Shown here: piece by piece, positions 13,501 to 28,500 of the stretch
How positions within the stretch are numbered: the stretch's first letter is position 1
Layout: the number at the start of each line of letters is the position of its first letter
Origin: Aphidius gifuensis
Taxonomy: Eukaryota > Arthropoda > Insecta > Hymenoptera > Braconidae
Direction of reading: 5' to 3'
Assembly: GCF_014905175.1 (NCBI RefSeq)
Contig: NC_057793.1
Location: 5,084,001 to 5,148,000, forward strand
DNA: 64,000 nucleotides
Notes under the pieces: generated by a model
The model's input: only the letters and a program-made list of their open reading frames with translations
What the model was told of the DNA's origin: nothing
Database searches by the model: none
Program-made: the position numbers and the translations under genes

Positions 13501-16500
13501 GACATATTTAGCTAGCACAACTTTTTTAATAATCATCGGATCTCGATGCAATTGGGCTTCAAATTTTGTGCGAATTATGTGTTTTTTATGTGTGAAGAAA
13601 TAAATTTGAAAGAAAATTTTTTTTTTATTTTTTACATATTTTCTACATTTTTTTAAAAAATTCAAATATTAAGCTAGCACAACTTTCTCAATAATCATTG
13701 GATCTTGATGCAATTGGGCTTAAAATTTTGTGCGAATTATGTGTTTTTGATGTGTGAAGAAATAAATTTGAAAGAAAATTTTTTTTTTATTTTCAAATTT
13801 TTTTATTTTTAAAAAAATTATATTGCTATAGTACAATTTTTAATAATCAATTGATCCGATCATTATTCAAATTTTGTGCGAATTATATGTTTTTCTGTTC
13901 GAAGAAATAAATTTGAAAGAAAATTTTTTATTTTACATTTTTTTATTTTTAAAAAATTGATATATTAAGCTTAGCACAACTTTTTTAATAATCATCATAT
14001 TTCAATAAAAATATTTAAAGTTTAAAATATTTGTAAAAATGTATGATGTGTTTTTATGTATCAAGAAATAAATTTGAAAAAAAATTTTTTTTTTATTTTT
14101 TAAATTTTTTTTATAAATTCTAATATTTAACTAGCACAACTTTTTCAATTATCATCGGATCTCGAGTCAATTGGGCTTAAAATTTTGTACGATTTTTGTG
14201 TTTTTTATGTGTTAAGAAATAAATTTGAAAGAAAAATTTTTTATTTTTTTAAATTTTTTTTAAAAATTCAAATATTGCTTAAGTACAACTTTCTCAATAA
14301 TCATCGGATCTTGATGCAAATTGAGCTTAAAAATTTTTCGAATTGTCGTTTTTTTTATGTTGTGAAGACAATGCATGAGTGGTATAAAATTTTTTTAAAT
14401 ATTTTCTATATTTTTTTTTCAAAAATTGACATATTAAGCTAGCACAACTTTTTTAATAATCATCGGATCTCGATGCAATTGGGCTTAAAATTTTGTGCGA
14501 ATTATGTGTTTTTTATGTGTAAATAAATAAATTGAAAAAATTTTTCGTCAATTTATTCATTCTTTTTTTTTTTTATGATAATACTTGTGTTTATAAAATC
14601 AATGAACAATGAACCTTTTAGAAGGTATAGATACAGGCGCGCGTAGCGCGCCAATGTGCTCGTGATTATAAAAATAAAAGAAAAATAATAATTGTGATAA
14701 TGTAATTTACTGGTCGAATAATAATAATTGTGTAATTTTTTTTATTTTTCAAGTAAATGTATCGACATAAATAAAATAATGAAAAATAGATAGTAAATTC
14801 CTGCAGACGATTTTCAACGACAAGAAGAATCTGGTGAACGCGCAGTGAATATAATTCTTCGTTGACCGTAGGAGACAAAATTCTTTTTAATATCTTTTTT
14901 TTTTTCTTATTTATTTTCTTATTCGCTGTCCACTCGAGGTTCTCTATCAGAAAAACGAGAGTGTGTACTTGTCGATTTTCCACCCCTTATGCAGCCTTAT
15001 ACCGTTCGCTTAGCTCACTTCTCAACCTCACCAAACTGCTCCATTGCATTTTTTTTCTATACCTATTTTATAAGCCACCCCTTTGTGATTTATTTATGTC
15101 GGCCATCGTTCTCAGATTACTTCGCGTTACTTTTTTTTTTTTTACTTCATCCTTTCTATTTTTTTTTTTTTTATTTTCATTCCTAAGCTATATAGCTACA
15201 GTGCACATTTTCACGACAACAATTTTACTACTATCGATGTATATTCATTTATTTATTTATTTTTTATGTTATTTTATTTTTTTTACACCTACGTGCTTTT
15301 TATATTAAAGAATTCTTTTTATTACTTTTTATCTTGGTTTTTTTTTTTCTTTTTTTCTCTCATGTTTTATTATTTTTCTCTGCGAGAGATCGTCAGATGG
15401 AAATACCGAGAAAATGTTTTCCGATAACGAAATCAGGTAACACATCGATCGATCTTCTTCACTATAGTGTATTCAAGTATATATACATGTAATATTGTAA
15501 AATACTGGGGAAAAAAAAAATTGTGAAAGATCGTGCATTGTGAAAAAAGAAAAAAAAACTACCACACCTCTTTCATTTGGCTTCAGTATCAAAAAACAAA
15601 ATGGTCAATTTATTCTGAACCAGTTAATTAACAAGCTCTCTATTTATTTATAAATTTTATTCTTTATTTTTATACTCATCATCCAATTTTTCATTCATTC
15701 TGTTAAACTTTGATCGTATTATATTTATACCAAGCAATGCCAAGATTTTTTTTTAATTTTCTTTTTTCTTTTCTTAAAATTCCAATCTACAAATCGTAAA
15801 TATCTCATCTCGTAATATAATTTTTTTTTTTTATTTAATAGCATTTATTTTAAATCATGTTCTTCATTGTGTTCATGTACAATGAATAAAATGATAAAGA
15901 AAAAAATAAAAAATTTCTTTCATATTTTATTATCATTTTTCATTTTATTCATTTAAAATTTTTTCTTTATTTTATAAACCCCCTTTTTCACCCTTGGATT
16001 GCATTGGCTCGTTCAATTGAAATAACCACTTTCTCAATTCAACTGACTTTATTTTCCTGACCTGGCTGTATTACTGATCTAGAAGTACACATTCTCTGAG
16101 ATCTAATAAATGACTTTCCGTCCCATTCTCCAATGGCTCAATGGTTTTCCTTGTCCCTTTTTCTTTCGTCTCTTGGTCTCAGCCAGTTTCTTTATTTTGA
16201 AGAGGGCCAAACCTCTCTTGAGACTTTAACCGTGCAATTTTCTTTTTCCCCAGGCGTGCCAACAAAATTGGCAAAATAAATAGTGAAAGAAAAATAAGAA
16301 ATGTGAAAAAGGGGAGGCAAAGAATAATAATATAAAATAAATAAATAAAATAAAAAAAAAATACCTCACCCCCAAGATTAATGAAAATGTTATATATTTA
16401 ATGTAATAAATGTATCATTCAAAATGCTACAGTATACAGTCCTCATATGTTTTTAGTGATTTATTAATATTTTATGAAATACAGATAATATAAAAATACA

Positions 16501-19500
16501 TTAATAAACAAGCAGATAAATATAAATAAAAAAAAAATTATAATAATACTTTTATATTACTGTGTGTGAGCAGGTGTATTTATTTTGCAATTAATTTGAT
16601 GAAGTATTTTATATACACGTATTATCTTAATGACTCAACTACCATCACGTGCAGTCACCTGCTAATACATACGCATGAACTAATATATCTAGAAAATATA
16701 TGACTTACTCAATTATAGTGTAGCACTACTGGCCATTAGGTTATTAGATTTTAATCTCCACCTCCACACCCAGCAATAATGTGCCATATATGAAATGTAA
16801 CATACTACTATGATAGAAACACTCGCTCGCACAGTGTCATGATCTACATTTTAATTAGAAAACCAAAAGAGTGCCTTGTAAAATTCAACTTACCAAGCAC
16901 ACCGGTAATTAGCTTTTTTTTATTTATTTTTATTAGCTTTTTTTTTCTTTTTTTTTTTTCCTTTATGCTCCCATTGATATCATTGGAAAATTGTCAACTA
17001 ATTACGACACAAATTATTTAATATAATAATTTTTTTTTTAACGTTTTTATTTTATTTTTTTTTTATCCCTTTGAAATTAATTTTTATTTTAAACTGTATA
17101 TGGTTTTTATATATACGTATAATTAAATTTTTAATAGAAATCGATATAATTGTGTTACATAAATTTTGTATATTTTAATCAAAACTTTATAAACTAGATA
17201 AAAAATAAAAAATAAATTAACGACATACTGGCATGGTTAATGTATGCATTGACCCTGCTTTTCAAGCCTCGGGTCAGGTTGATAAACTTTTATATAACGA
17301 TTTTTTTTATTTTTTTTTTTTTATTCTTTCGTTTCATTAGATATCTAAATACAATTTCATATATATATAAAATACCTATTGAATATAAATGTGGCTAAGC
17401 TGTGGATGTAAAGAAAAAATATAAAAATATAAATAAATAATTTTCTTTTGACTTAGTTTATAAAGAATCTGAATTTGTAATGATGAATCAATTAGAATTT
17501 TACGTCTACTTGGACTCAAAGTTCTACTCTAAAATCTGGTATAGTGAGATGTTTTTCTTGGCAAGTTTTGTATGAAGATTACAAAATGGGATTCAAGAAA
17601 GTAAAATCTCCGTGCAAGCTGATAGAAAAATCGTTGTGTGTGGAGCGTAGATATACTTATATAAAGCTGTAATATTGAGTACACGAATAGTGGTAGATAT
17701 AGCTTCATGCCAATGGGGTTCTTATACAAAAGTAATAGAGGGAAAAAAAAATGCAATAAAAATAGGAAAAAAGAAATATTACGAAACTAAGTGAAAGAAA
17801 CTAGTGGCACGGGATCTGACGCGATTGCCTTTTCTCACTGTTGAATTTTCTGTAGAACTGCGAATCGAATTTATTCTTCGGGTTCTCCCTTCCATAATCC
17901 TAGATCAGCCGAGAAATACGATCAGACGAGAGAAAGCAAATAAAATCAAAAAATTAAATAAAATGAAGTAAACCCTAAGGAAGCTGAGAAAAATAAAACT
18001 AAAAAACAGATGACTCAAATAATACGTAAATGCTACAAATGAAAATAAGACTTTTATATTATAAAAAAATTCAAACACATACATGCTGTATTTTACTTTA
18101 AATTTATATATATATAACTTATCTCTTATTTTTTTTATTTTGTAGATATAAAATTACTTTGTGGGACATGCACGTACATGTATATTACACATAAAAATAA
18201 ATAATAGTAAAAATGATAATATGGAAATTTAGTAATAAATAAAAACCAGAAAAAGAAAATATATTTTTTAGATTCACATAAGTATTTTTTTTTTTTTTTT
18301 ATGCAGAAGGACAACTAGGAAGTGCACACGTGGACTATTCATATATATATTTCCATTCCAATTGGAAGTTTAAACTTTATATTATTTTTATTTTATTGTT
18401 AGCGAAGATTTTGTCGGAAAGTTCTTTTGATGCGGGTTTTTTCGTCATCTTTTTCTTTCACTACTTTTTTTTTTTTTGAGCAAAGAACGGGTTTGGAAGA
18501 GTAGAAAAACGATTCAAACGACTGTAGGGTGAATCAGAGAGAAGATGGATTGTTCTTTATCGTTAGAGGATATGCCATAGAAATGGCAAAGAGAAGTTGG
18601 AACTATCATCAAGCGAATGCGCACACCAGAAGTTGAAAAAATATTGGCAAACTCGCTTTTATTTTCGACCAGTGAAACCCTAACTTGAAATTGAAAATTG
18701 TCATTTGAATGCAACTGAGGAAAACTATCCATTTATACTAAGGGGTATATTTTAATACTCTAATTTATTACAACATCTTTGTAGATTTTTATATAAAATT
18801 ATATTCAAGTTACTTGAACTTTGGACTTTTATCAATTTTTTTTTTTTGCTTTTAATTCAAATAAGAACTAAAACACTTCAATTTGCGTAATTAAAAGTTG
18901 CCTCTGACGAGTATGGAACTATCGCTTTGAATAACCATTGACAATTTTTTTTTTATTTTTATTTCCACTTCATGCTTCGTAATATCAAAGTAGAGAGAAA
19001 AAATATGCATCGAGAGTGACACTTACTGTATACATGTCCACGCATATTCTTTCATATGACGCTGGCTATTCACTCTCGCTTCATAACTCTCGGTGATTAT
19101 TTTTTTCATTTTATTTATTTTTTTTAACCAATATAAAGCATTGAAAAAAAAAAAAGTTTGTCCCGCAGTGCGGAAACTCGGACCAGAAATTACGAGGGTT
19201 GAAATGGAAAAAAAAAAAAAAATCGGAAAAGGAAAAGAGAGTATAATACGTCAGCGAGAATAAAAATCGTCTCATTGTAACAAGCTCACTAGCCCTTCAT
19301 TATACCATTAGGATTTTCATTTAATGAAAGTTTGATTTTCAGTCTAACAATAAGGCCGTATAAAAATAAATATCATACGTCAATTGAGAAAATAAAAAAA
19401 TATAAAATGATTTTTTAAATAACTGACACAGTGAATTTTCATATTCTCATTTCCTTTATGTACTTTTATTTTATATGAAAAGATAAACATATAATTCATA

Positions 19501-22500
19501 CGATGTTGAAACTTTAATTGAAAAAAGGTTAACAATTCACTTAGCTTACATTATACCTCGTTTCCCTTCATTTTCTATTTAATGAGACCTTTTTTTTTTT
19601 TTCTTTATACACAACCATTTTTTCCAATTTTTTTTACATTGTATAAAATGTAAAAGGATATAGGAAATGCAAATAAAAAGAATAAAAAAATAGATTAAAA
19701 AAAAAAAAAAAGGGCAATACATCCCGTTAAGTACATGCGCTTTTTTTACCGCACCCTTTAAAAGTTGTAGCTTTTTGCAAGCTTCATCGCCATAGGGCAC
19801 TTGGTTTCTTCGAGCGAAAAACCAACACTTTTTTTATTTATTTTTTGCTCAGTTTTGACACTATCCAAGGTTTTAATCTTCAAAGGGTCATGAATACAAA
19901 AGTCAAACAAAACGCAGTGAGCATATGCTAAGCGTATGGTGTGTGTGATGATTCAAGTATAAATATAACTTTTGTCTATTGTTATAAACTGGTTGGAAAT
20001 TAAAGTTTAAAATAAAACAAATATAAACGCATATGAATATTTATGTATAACACTGTATTCTCTAGAGAATTAGAAATAGCGGAAAAAAAAATTTATGGAT
20101 TAACATCCGGCAGAATGAATATTGCAGTTAAAATAGTTGATGTGACGGGATTAAAAATTACTGTGTGAAACATAATAAAAAAATAATCATAAATATGTTG
20201 ATGGTCAGTAAATGAATGAATACAAAAAAAAAAAAAAAAAATGAATAAGTTTAAAAAAAAAATTGAATTGAAGTTGAATAAATTTATTTGAATAAAAATA
20301 TAATAATTTGTATAACTGAAAACAAAAAAAAAATAAATAAATTAAATTATATACTGAAAAACATTGTATAAAAAAAAATATATATATGAAATATATAACA
20401 AATACAATAAACTCATATACACTCTTAATCATTCGGATGACTAGACATGCGTTTAATCCAAAATAGTTACTTCGTATAGAGTGGGCATCTGGGTCACGTA
20501 CTAGCCATGTCGAGGTATTGTGTGTGCAACCAAAACGATGTATAGGATCAATGAAACACAAGGATAGCCATTCGACTGTAGAGTGCAGTGGCACATAGTG
20601 CTCTAAAGATTGTATGAATATGCCGACTGTACTTGTGACCGTAAATCAACGTTAAAACCAGCAAGCCCAGACTGTATATACTAGCACAAGCGAGAACAGC
20701 GAATATATTTATATATATATATGAATATATACAACTCTGTTCTCGTCGCTTGTATGACTCACACTCTACCATCGGTTGGAATTTACACTTTATCATCGCC
20801 AATGACGAAGACCAGCCGGCCAAATATTACCACCATACTGCGACAAAAGAGCTAACATACGTTTTGTAAAATTGTCTGAATTTTCATTTTATAAAAATTT
20901 TATCTTCACTTGACACTTATGGTAATTGAAATATATATATATTTTATTTAGTATTTTAGAAATTTTATCGCGAGACGATGGTTTTTTCAAATGAAAATAT
21001 TTAAATGTTTTATAAACGTTTAAAAATATTAAGAGAGCTATTTTTAAATAACGTTTTTTTTTTTTTTTTCTTTCGTATATTTAAAGCAATTTTTTATATG
21101 AATATAAAAATAACAGAAATGATTTGGATGATAAATAATCATCATTAATTAAATAAAAAGACAGTGATAAATTGCCAAAGTGATTATAGCGTTCAGGATT
21201 GGAGGGAAAAATAATTGGCCAAGGGTCAAAATCCAATTGCATTGTCAAATATCTTTATTTTTAATCAAATATTAACACTGTTTGTTATTATATTTTTTCT
21301 TTATCAAATAATATTTTTTTTGATTATACAACGTATTGTGTATTTTAATTATTAATTTATAGCTATTCCGGTTTACCTAAATACGCAATATACACCCAAA
21401 GTACATATTCAAGATTCGAGTGCGGTTTAGTACATGTATTATAAATTTATACACCCGCTATTGCTGGAAAATATAAACTAAATTTACATCGAATTTATAA
21501 TGACATATTTAAAGCTTTTGTAATTATAATTGAATAATTAAAAACATAAAAAAAAAATATTTAATTTTTAAAATTATTTTATATAAGTGAACTTTATAAA
21601 TGAAAAAAAAAAAAAAATAAATTAGTTAAAAATTGTTTGTTCATAATACTCGAGTGCGAAAGCGTAGATAACTCTAACAATTGGTTAGTTATATTTCGTT
21701 GATGGAAACACACCACTTTTGAACTGTACAGTGGTCGCAAAAGTGTACTAGAGTTATCCACTTCATACAACTGTTAAGGGAGCTATATACAGCTCGACCG
21801 AGTTTTCAGAAACTCTGAGAGTTTGGTCTACGCCTGGTCGTTATAACGATAGCTTTAACCATACAATGTGTATAAGTCTGAAGAATATAATGCGGTCAAG
21901 GCATGTACCTCTTATCATGTTTTTGAGTTTCGTGAGTCTTAACGAACAAGAACTATGTATACATAACAACATGAGAAATAAAAAAAAAAATCATTTTAAA
22001 TTTTTCTACATGTAACAAACTATGTCACTCGTTTTAATATTTTTAAAATACATATATGATAAAGTCCACTTTAAAAATGCTATAAAAATAATTACGTGTT
22101 GATTTTGATTTATATGTAGAAATCATAAATTTTTTATCATTTGAAGATCTTTTTTTTTTTTTTTTTTTGTGATATTTCATTAAACTCGAATAAACTGAAT
22201 TTGCGGTCTAGTGCGCTGAAAGCAATTACTTGCAAGTTTTTCAAACGATTCAATTCGACCTGGTCAGTTGAACTCAACTTGTATATATACAAAGAAAAGT
22301 GAATTTCAAACTAAAGCGTGAGGTGCCCAACGCCTGCAATTTTAAAAACTTTATCCAACCAAAAAAAAAAAAAAAAAAGAATCGAAAAAATAAAAAAATA
22401 GTCATAAAATAGTTTGAACTTTATTTTAGATTTTTTAAAGACTTTATGTTGTACTTTAAAAAACCCTAAAATAATACCATAAAGTAAGAAAAAAAAATTA

Positions 22501-25500
22501 AAATAATAATAGTAATGAAAATAATATGCATGACTTGCAATTGTAATAAAAAAGGACAAATTTCAGTATAGTAATATATAGTTAAAACGTATTTTTTAAA
22601 TTTCATGAGAATCAGCTCTTTTCTACCCATCAAGTATACCAAAGTCAGTATAACGAGCTTGATTCAAGTCTTTCTCGTTCTCATTTACCTCATTTATTTT
22701 TCTGTCTTCTTTTTTACAATGATATTGAGTAGTCTATACTCTTTTCTTCATCATCTACTATATAACTACTATATATATACTCTATTTTACCCCACAGCAG
22801 TGCTTGTGACAACAAGGTGAAGTGAACCCTTATTCTCTTTAAGACCATGTACATGCGCAGCCGCAAGCTTTTCTCATACGTGCACCCCATATTTTTTTTC
22901 ATCTTTTCTAAGAAGTCTTTACATGTTCATATACGTTGTACTCATTCACAACAAGCAAATCAACCCATGTCACTCTATAGCTGGTTCGTGTTAATGTATA
23001 TACCGAGTAATAATTTCATTTAATATTATAATACTCAAAATAAAAAAACCATGTAAATATTTGTCTATTATAATTTAATTTTAGATAATATATTTTTTAA
23101 TTAAACTGTTTTACAATTTAAATTTTTTCTATTGGTTCTGGGTTTTTTTTTTTATATTCTGAATATAGATTTTTACGATAGCAAGAGATAAATGGATTAA
23201 TAAATTGATTTATTTTTTTTTTTATTAATTAAATATTAATTTTATAAATACTGATATAAATCAACGAATTACAAATTTACAAAAAAAATTAATGGAATTG
23301 ACTAATGGAAACTAATGAAATTTTGTTTACAATTCGTTGATGAAATTTTTTGGAATATGTATATATATATTTTTCATTTGTAATAAATGAAAAACAACTT
23401 TTTTTTCTATCTCTCTAATTGGTCGTGTATTATTTGGCTGTTGAGTGATTGAATAACATTGATTGAATATAATCATCACTTCAGGCAGCTTTTGTAACAT
23501 AAGTTTATTATCCACCAAAATTGAGCTTATTATTATTCACAACAGTTGAGAAATTATAATACAAATGCTTGACTTACACTGAACAAGTAAATTTAGTAAA
23601 CTTGTAAGTAGTACTTTACAAATTTATAAATTTTCTTAAACTTTATTATTATTTAAATGAAAATATTCAACTGTAAAATTTATTAAACTGAAAGAATAAA
23701 TAATAAATTCAAAAATTAAAAAAGACATAAGAAGATAAAATTAAATGAATAAAAAAAGTTAACAAATTAAATTTTAGATAAGAATTCAATTGACTTAACA
23801 AAAAAAAAAAGAAAAATAAATTCTACTAAATTGAAAAACATTGCGTGTTTTGTCCTAATCAATCGTTTGTTTTATAATATATATATTTGTTATTCTACTC
23901 GAAGCATGTAATTTTGATATGTGCATGGTTTCATCACCGGAAAAGTCGACAGTATGCTATTAATTTCAAATTCAGCCCCTGATTGCTTTGCTTTTGATCA
24001 TTCACCACTCCAAAATTTACATATAAATATAATTTAATAACATTAACTAGGTTACACACATATATGTTTCATTATTATTATTATTATTAAGCCAATGTAT
24101 GATTGAGATTATAAGCAAACGAGTACCAAGATGTTACTTGGCACAAATTCAAAATATTTGTAGCATTATAATTATCTTAATGTGTCCAACACGTAATTCA
24201 CTACAAAACTTGTTTGACTCATTGAAACACAGGTTTTGTATAACACATGTAATACATAAATAACATAACAAACTTATTCATTAATGCTGAGTGAGTTTCA
24301 ACTTGGTTTTAAACATTAGAGAAATTACTAGTTTTACTTTGTATGTTTCATTGAAATCACAAATATCAGCATGTTATTCTCACTACCAAGTTGACTTTTT
24401 AGTTGAAAATATTCATCATTATACACTTTGAAATTTCCAGATAATTTTCGTTTTTATTATTCTTTTTTTTCCATTGTTTTGGAAGTTTTATTTCGTTTCT
24501 CATAACAAAAAAATGATCAGAGCATAGAGTGCATATGTATTTTGTGTTATTTTACATGCTGACATTTTATACATAATTATACCTATAAAACTTGTAGAGA
24601 AAAACAAAATTTTTACGCATGATTGCGTCCGCAGTTGAGCTCGTTCATGCTGATTTTTTTTTTTTTTATCATTATTATTTTCATTGTTTTATGTTTTATC
24701 ATAATTTATTGTTTCTGCTCACTCTTGGGTTTTTTTTATTAATTTTTTTTTTTTTTTTCTATATATGGGGGGAATAAAAAAAAAAAAAAAACAAAGATGT
24801 GGAAGCAGGTGAATGGACGCAAATGTGACGCCTCAGACGAAATAACAGACGCATTCACGAGGGATATTGAAAAAGGAATTTCTTTTTTTTTATTTTTACC
24901 TATGTTCGTTTTGATTTTCATTCTTCAGTGGTTCATGTTTGTTAATTAAGCAAAAAGCTTGCCATAAATTATCTACTTTTTCAGTTTTATCTTTTGTTTC
25001 TATTTTTATTTTCTTGCAAAACCAAAGGAGCTGGAAATTTCAATGATAAATCCATGCTGTTGTTTAAAAATCTCCAGAATTCAAATTACATTTGTCGTGA
25101 TGGTTGTTTATTCGCATTAATTCTCTCCGATTCATTCTCAATTTTTGATAATACAATTTATCATGTAATTGAAAAATATATTTTTCATAATATTGAAAAG
25201 ATATTGTAAATAATTTTAAAGAATTCTAGTATAATGTTATTTATCTTTGGGTTTTTTTTTTATTTATTCATACAAGCTTATTTTTTTGTATCGTTTTTTT
25301 TTTTTTTTTTGAAAAATTTGTTACGTTTAAAGCATAACGCATGACAAATTTTTATATAAAAATAAACCGCTATATAAACTCAATGATCGTCGAATTGTAC
25401 ATCTATATCGACAGCATTATATAATATTGGAATTCATTTTTTTTTTTTTTCTCAATGAGCAGAGATATTTTCTTCCCCTCTCATATCAACCCACTCACTG

Positions 25501-28500
25501 GAGCATCAATATTACGGTATATTCAAGAAATTTCCAAACGATGAATCTCGTTGAATGTTGATAGAAAATAAAGATGAGGTTGTTGAAAAAAATATTCAAC
25601 TACACATATAATAAATTTTTTTTGAAAATAAAAATAAATTGAAAAAAATATATAAATAAATAAAAATAATAAAAAAACATTATTTTTCACCAAATATCTT
25701 TTCTTTTGGGTTTTGTTCGTTTTTATTATTTTTTTTTTTTTTGTCTCAGTTGATATTTATTTCAATTCATTCTCTTTGTGTGTGTATACTAAATATTGAA
25801 GTTACGCTATTCTTTCAATTCGTCTGGAGACTTGGAAATACTTAAGTGTATACATACATTGAGACCCTTTGAGAGGTCTTCTTTTGGCAAATGCCAAGAC
25901 GTTTTTTAAAACTAAATGAATTCCGCCTTTTATCCAAACGTATTTTTTTATTTATTTTTTTCTCTGTAGAGAGACAAGAGTGACGAAGGCCGAGTTTAAA
26001 AGAGATAAAATATATAGTATGACAAAACGATGGAATAGAACAAAAAAAAAATAAAATAAATAGAGTAAGAAAAAAAAAAAAATGGGCCCTCGGGAGTTTA
26101 GTATATGTTATGTGTATATATAAAAATAAAAGGGTAAGAGAAAGAGAACAGAAGGAATATATACTGGTCGTAGAAATAAGCACTGACATAAGTGTGCTGA
26201 ACAAAGGGTTGTTGGGACTTTTTCTGGTTCACTGGTCATAAGAAAATGCAATAGTTTCATCGTAGTTTGAAGAGCAGAAACTAGAAGACTTAAGTTGCTG
26301 AAGTTATAAGAAAAATCGAGGTTTTTCATTTTGTTTGTTTTTCATTTTTAGTTATTTTATTCGTTTATTTTTATTTTTTGTTTTTTTCTATCTTCTTTTA
26401 CAATATATATATATGTCATTTTAAATTTTTTGTCCTTTTTCAATTCGAGCCTTATACATATAGTATTTCAATGGTCTACAAAAGTCGCTGCAGTGCGGAA
26501 GTTTCAAGTTTCTGGGAGCTCATTCCCCATCTTGCAATCCTCAAATTCTCAGGATACAATATATACATATATACTGAACAAGTTATAAAAAAAAAATTTA
26601 TATTAAAAAAAAAGGGAAATTTATATATAGTTTTACTGTTATTTTAACATTTTGTGCAGACTATATTTTTTACAATAAAGTTTGTAAACAAAAATTGGAA
26701 AATATATATATTATTTTAATTTTTATAATTTAAAATAAAAACTTGTTTATTCATTTTTATTATTATAGTAACAATAATAATAATAATAATGATAATTTTT
26801 TTATATGAAAAAATTAAAAATGCATTTGTCTTTTTGTTTTTTTTACTTTTTCTCTAATTGAGTGTATAATTAGGAATATACATATATTTACAGATGACAT
26901 ATACGCATAAATTTATTTCGAGATGCTTACTTATATACGTATTTATTCGAATCGCGTGCAAGAGACACGATGCTCCTTCACACCTTCTGTCAGTGTTTTC
27001 GTGCTGCATACAAATGATATAAATTCTATATGAATGTTATTTTCTCTGAATGTTTTTTTTTTTTATAACATACGAGTGAAACACGACAACTGGAATTCAA
27101 TGACGCGTAATAATTGTAGATAACTGATGATGTGCTGCTGTTATTATTTTATTTATTTATTTGTGTATTTTATTAAATATATTTGTAATTTTTACACAAC
27201 AATTGCCTGTTGTAATCAGGGATAGATAATTTTCCAATATTGGCTCGTTATATATTGTCCAAGAAGATAACCAAAAATTCTGTAAGTAATGGAGTTTCAC
27301 GATATGTATAAGTACTTTAAGGGTAGTTTAAACCAGAACGTTGCAAATGCGGGCACCTGGGTTAAGTACACAAACACGTACAATATAAACTCATAAAATA
27401 CTTTTTCTACAAACTATCGTAAATTTTATTTACAAAAAAATAAAACAAAAATTGTTTTTCTTTTTTTATTTCTCTCTTTTTTAAGAGACAAATTTTTTTA
27501 CGTAAAGAAGTAATAATATTATGTGAAAATTTCAAATAAATGTGTTGGATAAATAAAAATATGCTCAATTAATTTTTCTGCTAATGAATGAAAACAAGAA
27601 ATATAAAATTCATGCGTTATAGATGAAAAGTAAACATCTAGTTTTTTTTTTTACTTTCATATATATGACAAACTGAGTTATTTTTAAATTATTACCAGTT
27701 ATAATTATTCGTTTCATATATGAAACCACTAATTAATTAAAGTTGAAACTTTTAAATATCTATCGCTTTGAAAAATTTGTTTGCATTTATAAATACACTT
27801 GTTATATAATCTTTGAAACTTTTTTTATTAAAATAAATTATAATAATTTTAGTTTCTTTATCAGTGCATTTGTTTTTTATTAGTGTGTAAATTTACAAAA
27901 AAAAAAAAAAAAAAATACTGATAATAAAATATACGAGTTTGTAATGACTTTGAATGAGTCCCAAACGTTTGACGTAAACTTGTAAAATCAAGGTGTATCG
28001 TGAATTTTGTAAGGAAACGGTTATTAAAACTTTTCATTCATCTCTGGCATCACTGATTCATAAGTCCTAAAAGTTTTATTATTTTCAAGAGGAAAAGCAA
28101 TTGGCGGCAAAAAAAATATCCTATTAAACTACGTTAAAGTTCACGCAAAAGACTATATATTATTTTAGATGAGCAACGTAACAATCACATAGAACAGAAA
28201 AAAAAAATTAAAATTAAATTGAAAAATTAAAAAAAAAATAAAATATATAGAAAATTCTAATTAGATATACAACTTACAAGTTTTTAGCAAACTTTGTAAT
28301 ACTTTTTTTTATTATTATTTTATTTTATTGAACAAGATATAAATTTATATCTGACTTTTTATTAAAAAAATATTGCAAAAGCAGCTTTATCCATGCTTAC
28401 AAATTAAAAAAAAAAAAAAAAGTATATTCTAAAAGAAATGAGAAAAAAAAAAAAAAAATTAGTGTTTTAAAAACTATAATCGATTTTTCAGCATGAAATC

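Larger units (their letters stand above)
13465..14652. mobile_element. Possible non-autonomous Helentron/DINE-1-like remnant
   Basis: The combination of a ~150-bp internal minisatellite followed by a terminal-type GC stem-loop matches the known plan of DINE-1/HINE elements in insects. I could not find the subterminal inverted repeats or firm ends, and no Rep/helicase coding is present. The boundaries given are only the array and hairpin limits. The class assignment is inference. Confidence 0.35.

Noticed and set aside
13465..14545. Regularly spaced repeats as a CRISPR array
   Set aside because: The units are ~150 bp, degenerate and contiguous with no unique spacers, and the host is an animal genome.
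14862..15308. 148-codon plus-strand open frame
   Set aside because: Translation is mostly F/L/S from T-rich tracts; this is expected by chance in such sequence and overlaps an equally poor minus-strand frame.
25842..26204. 120-codon minus-strand open frame
   Set aside because: Low-complexity F/S/L-rich product arising from homopolymers, with no family motif.
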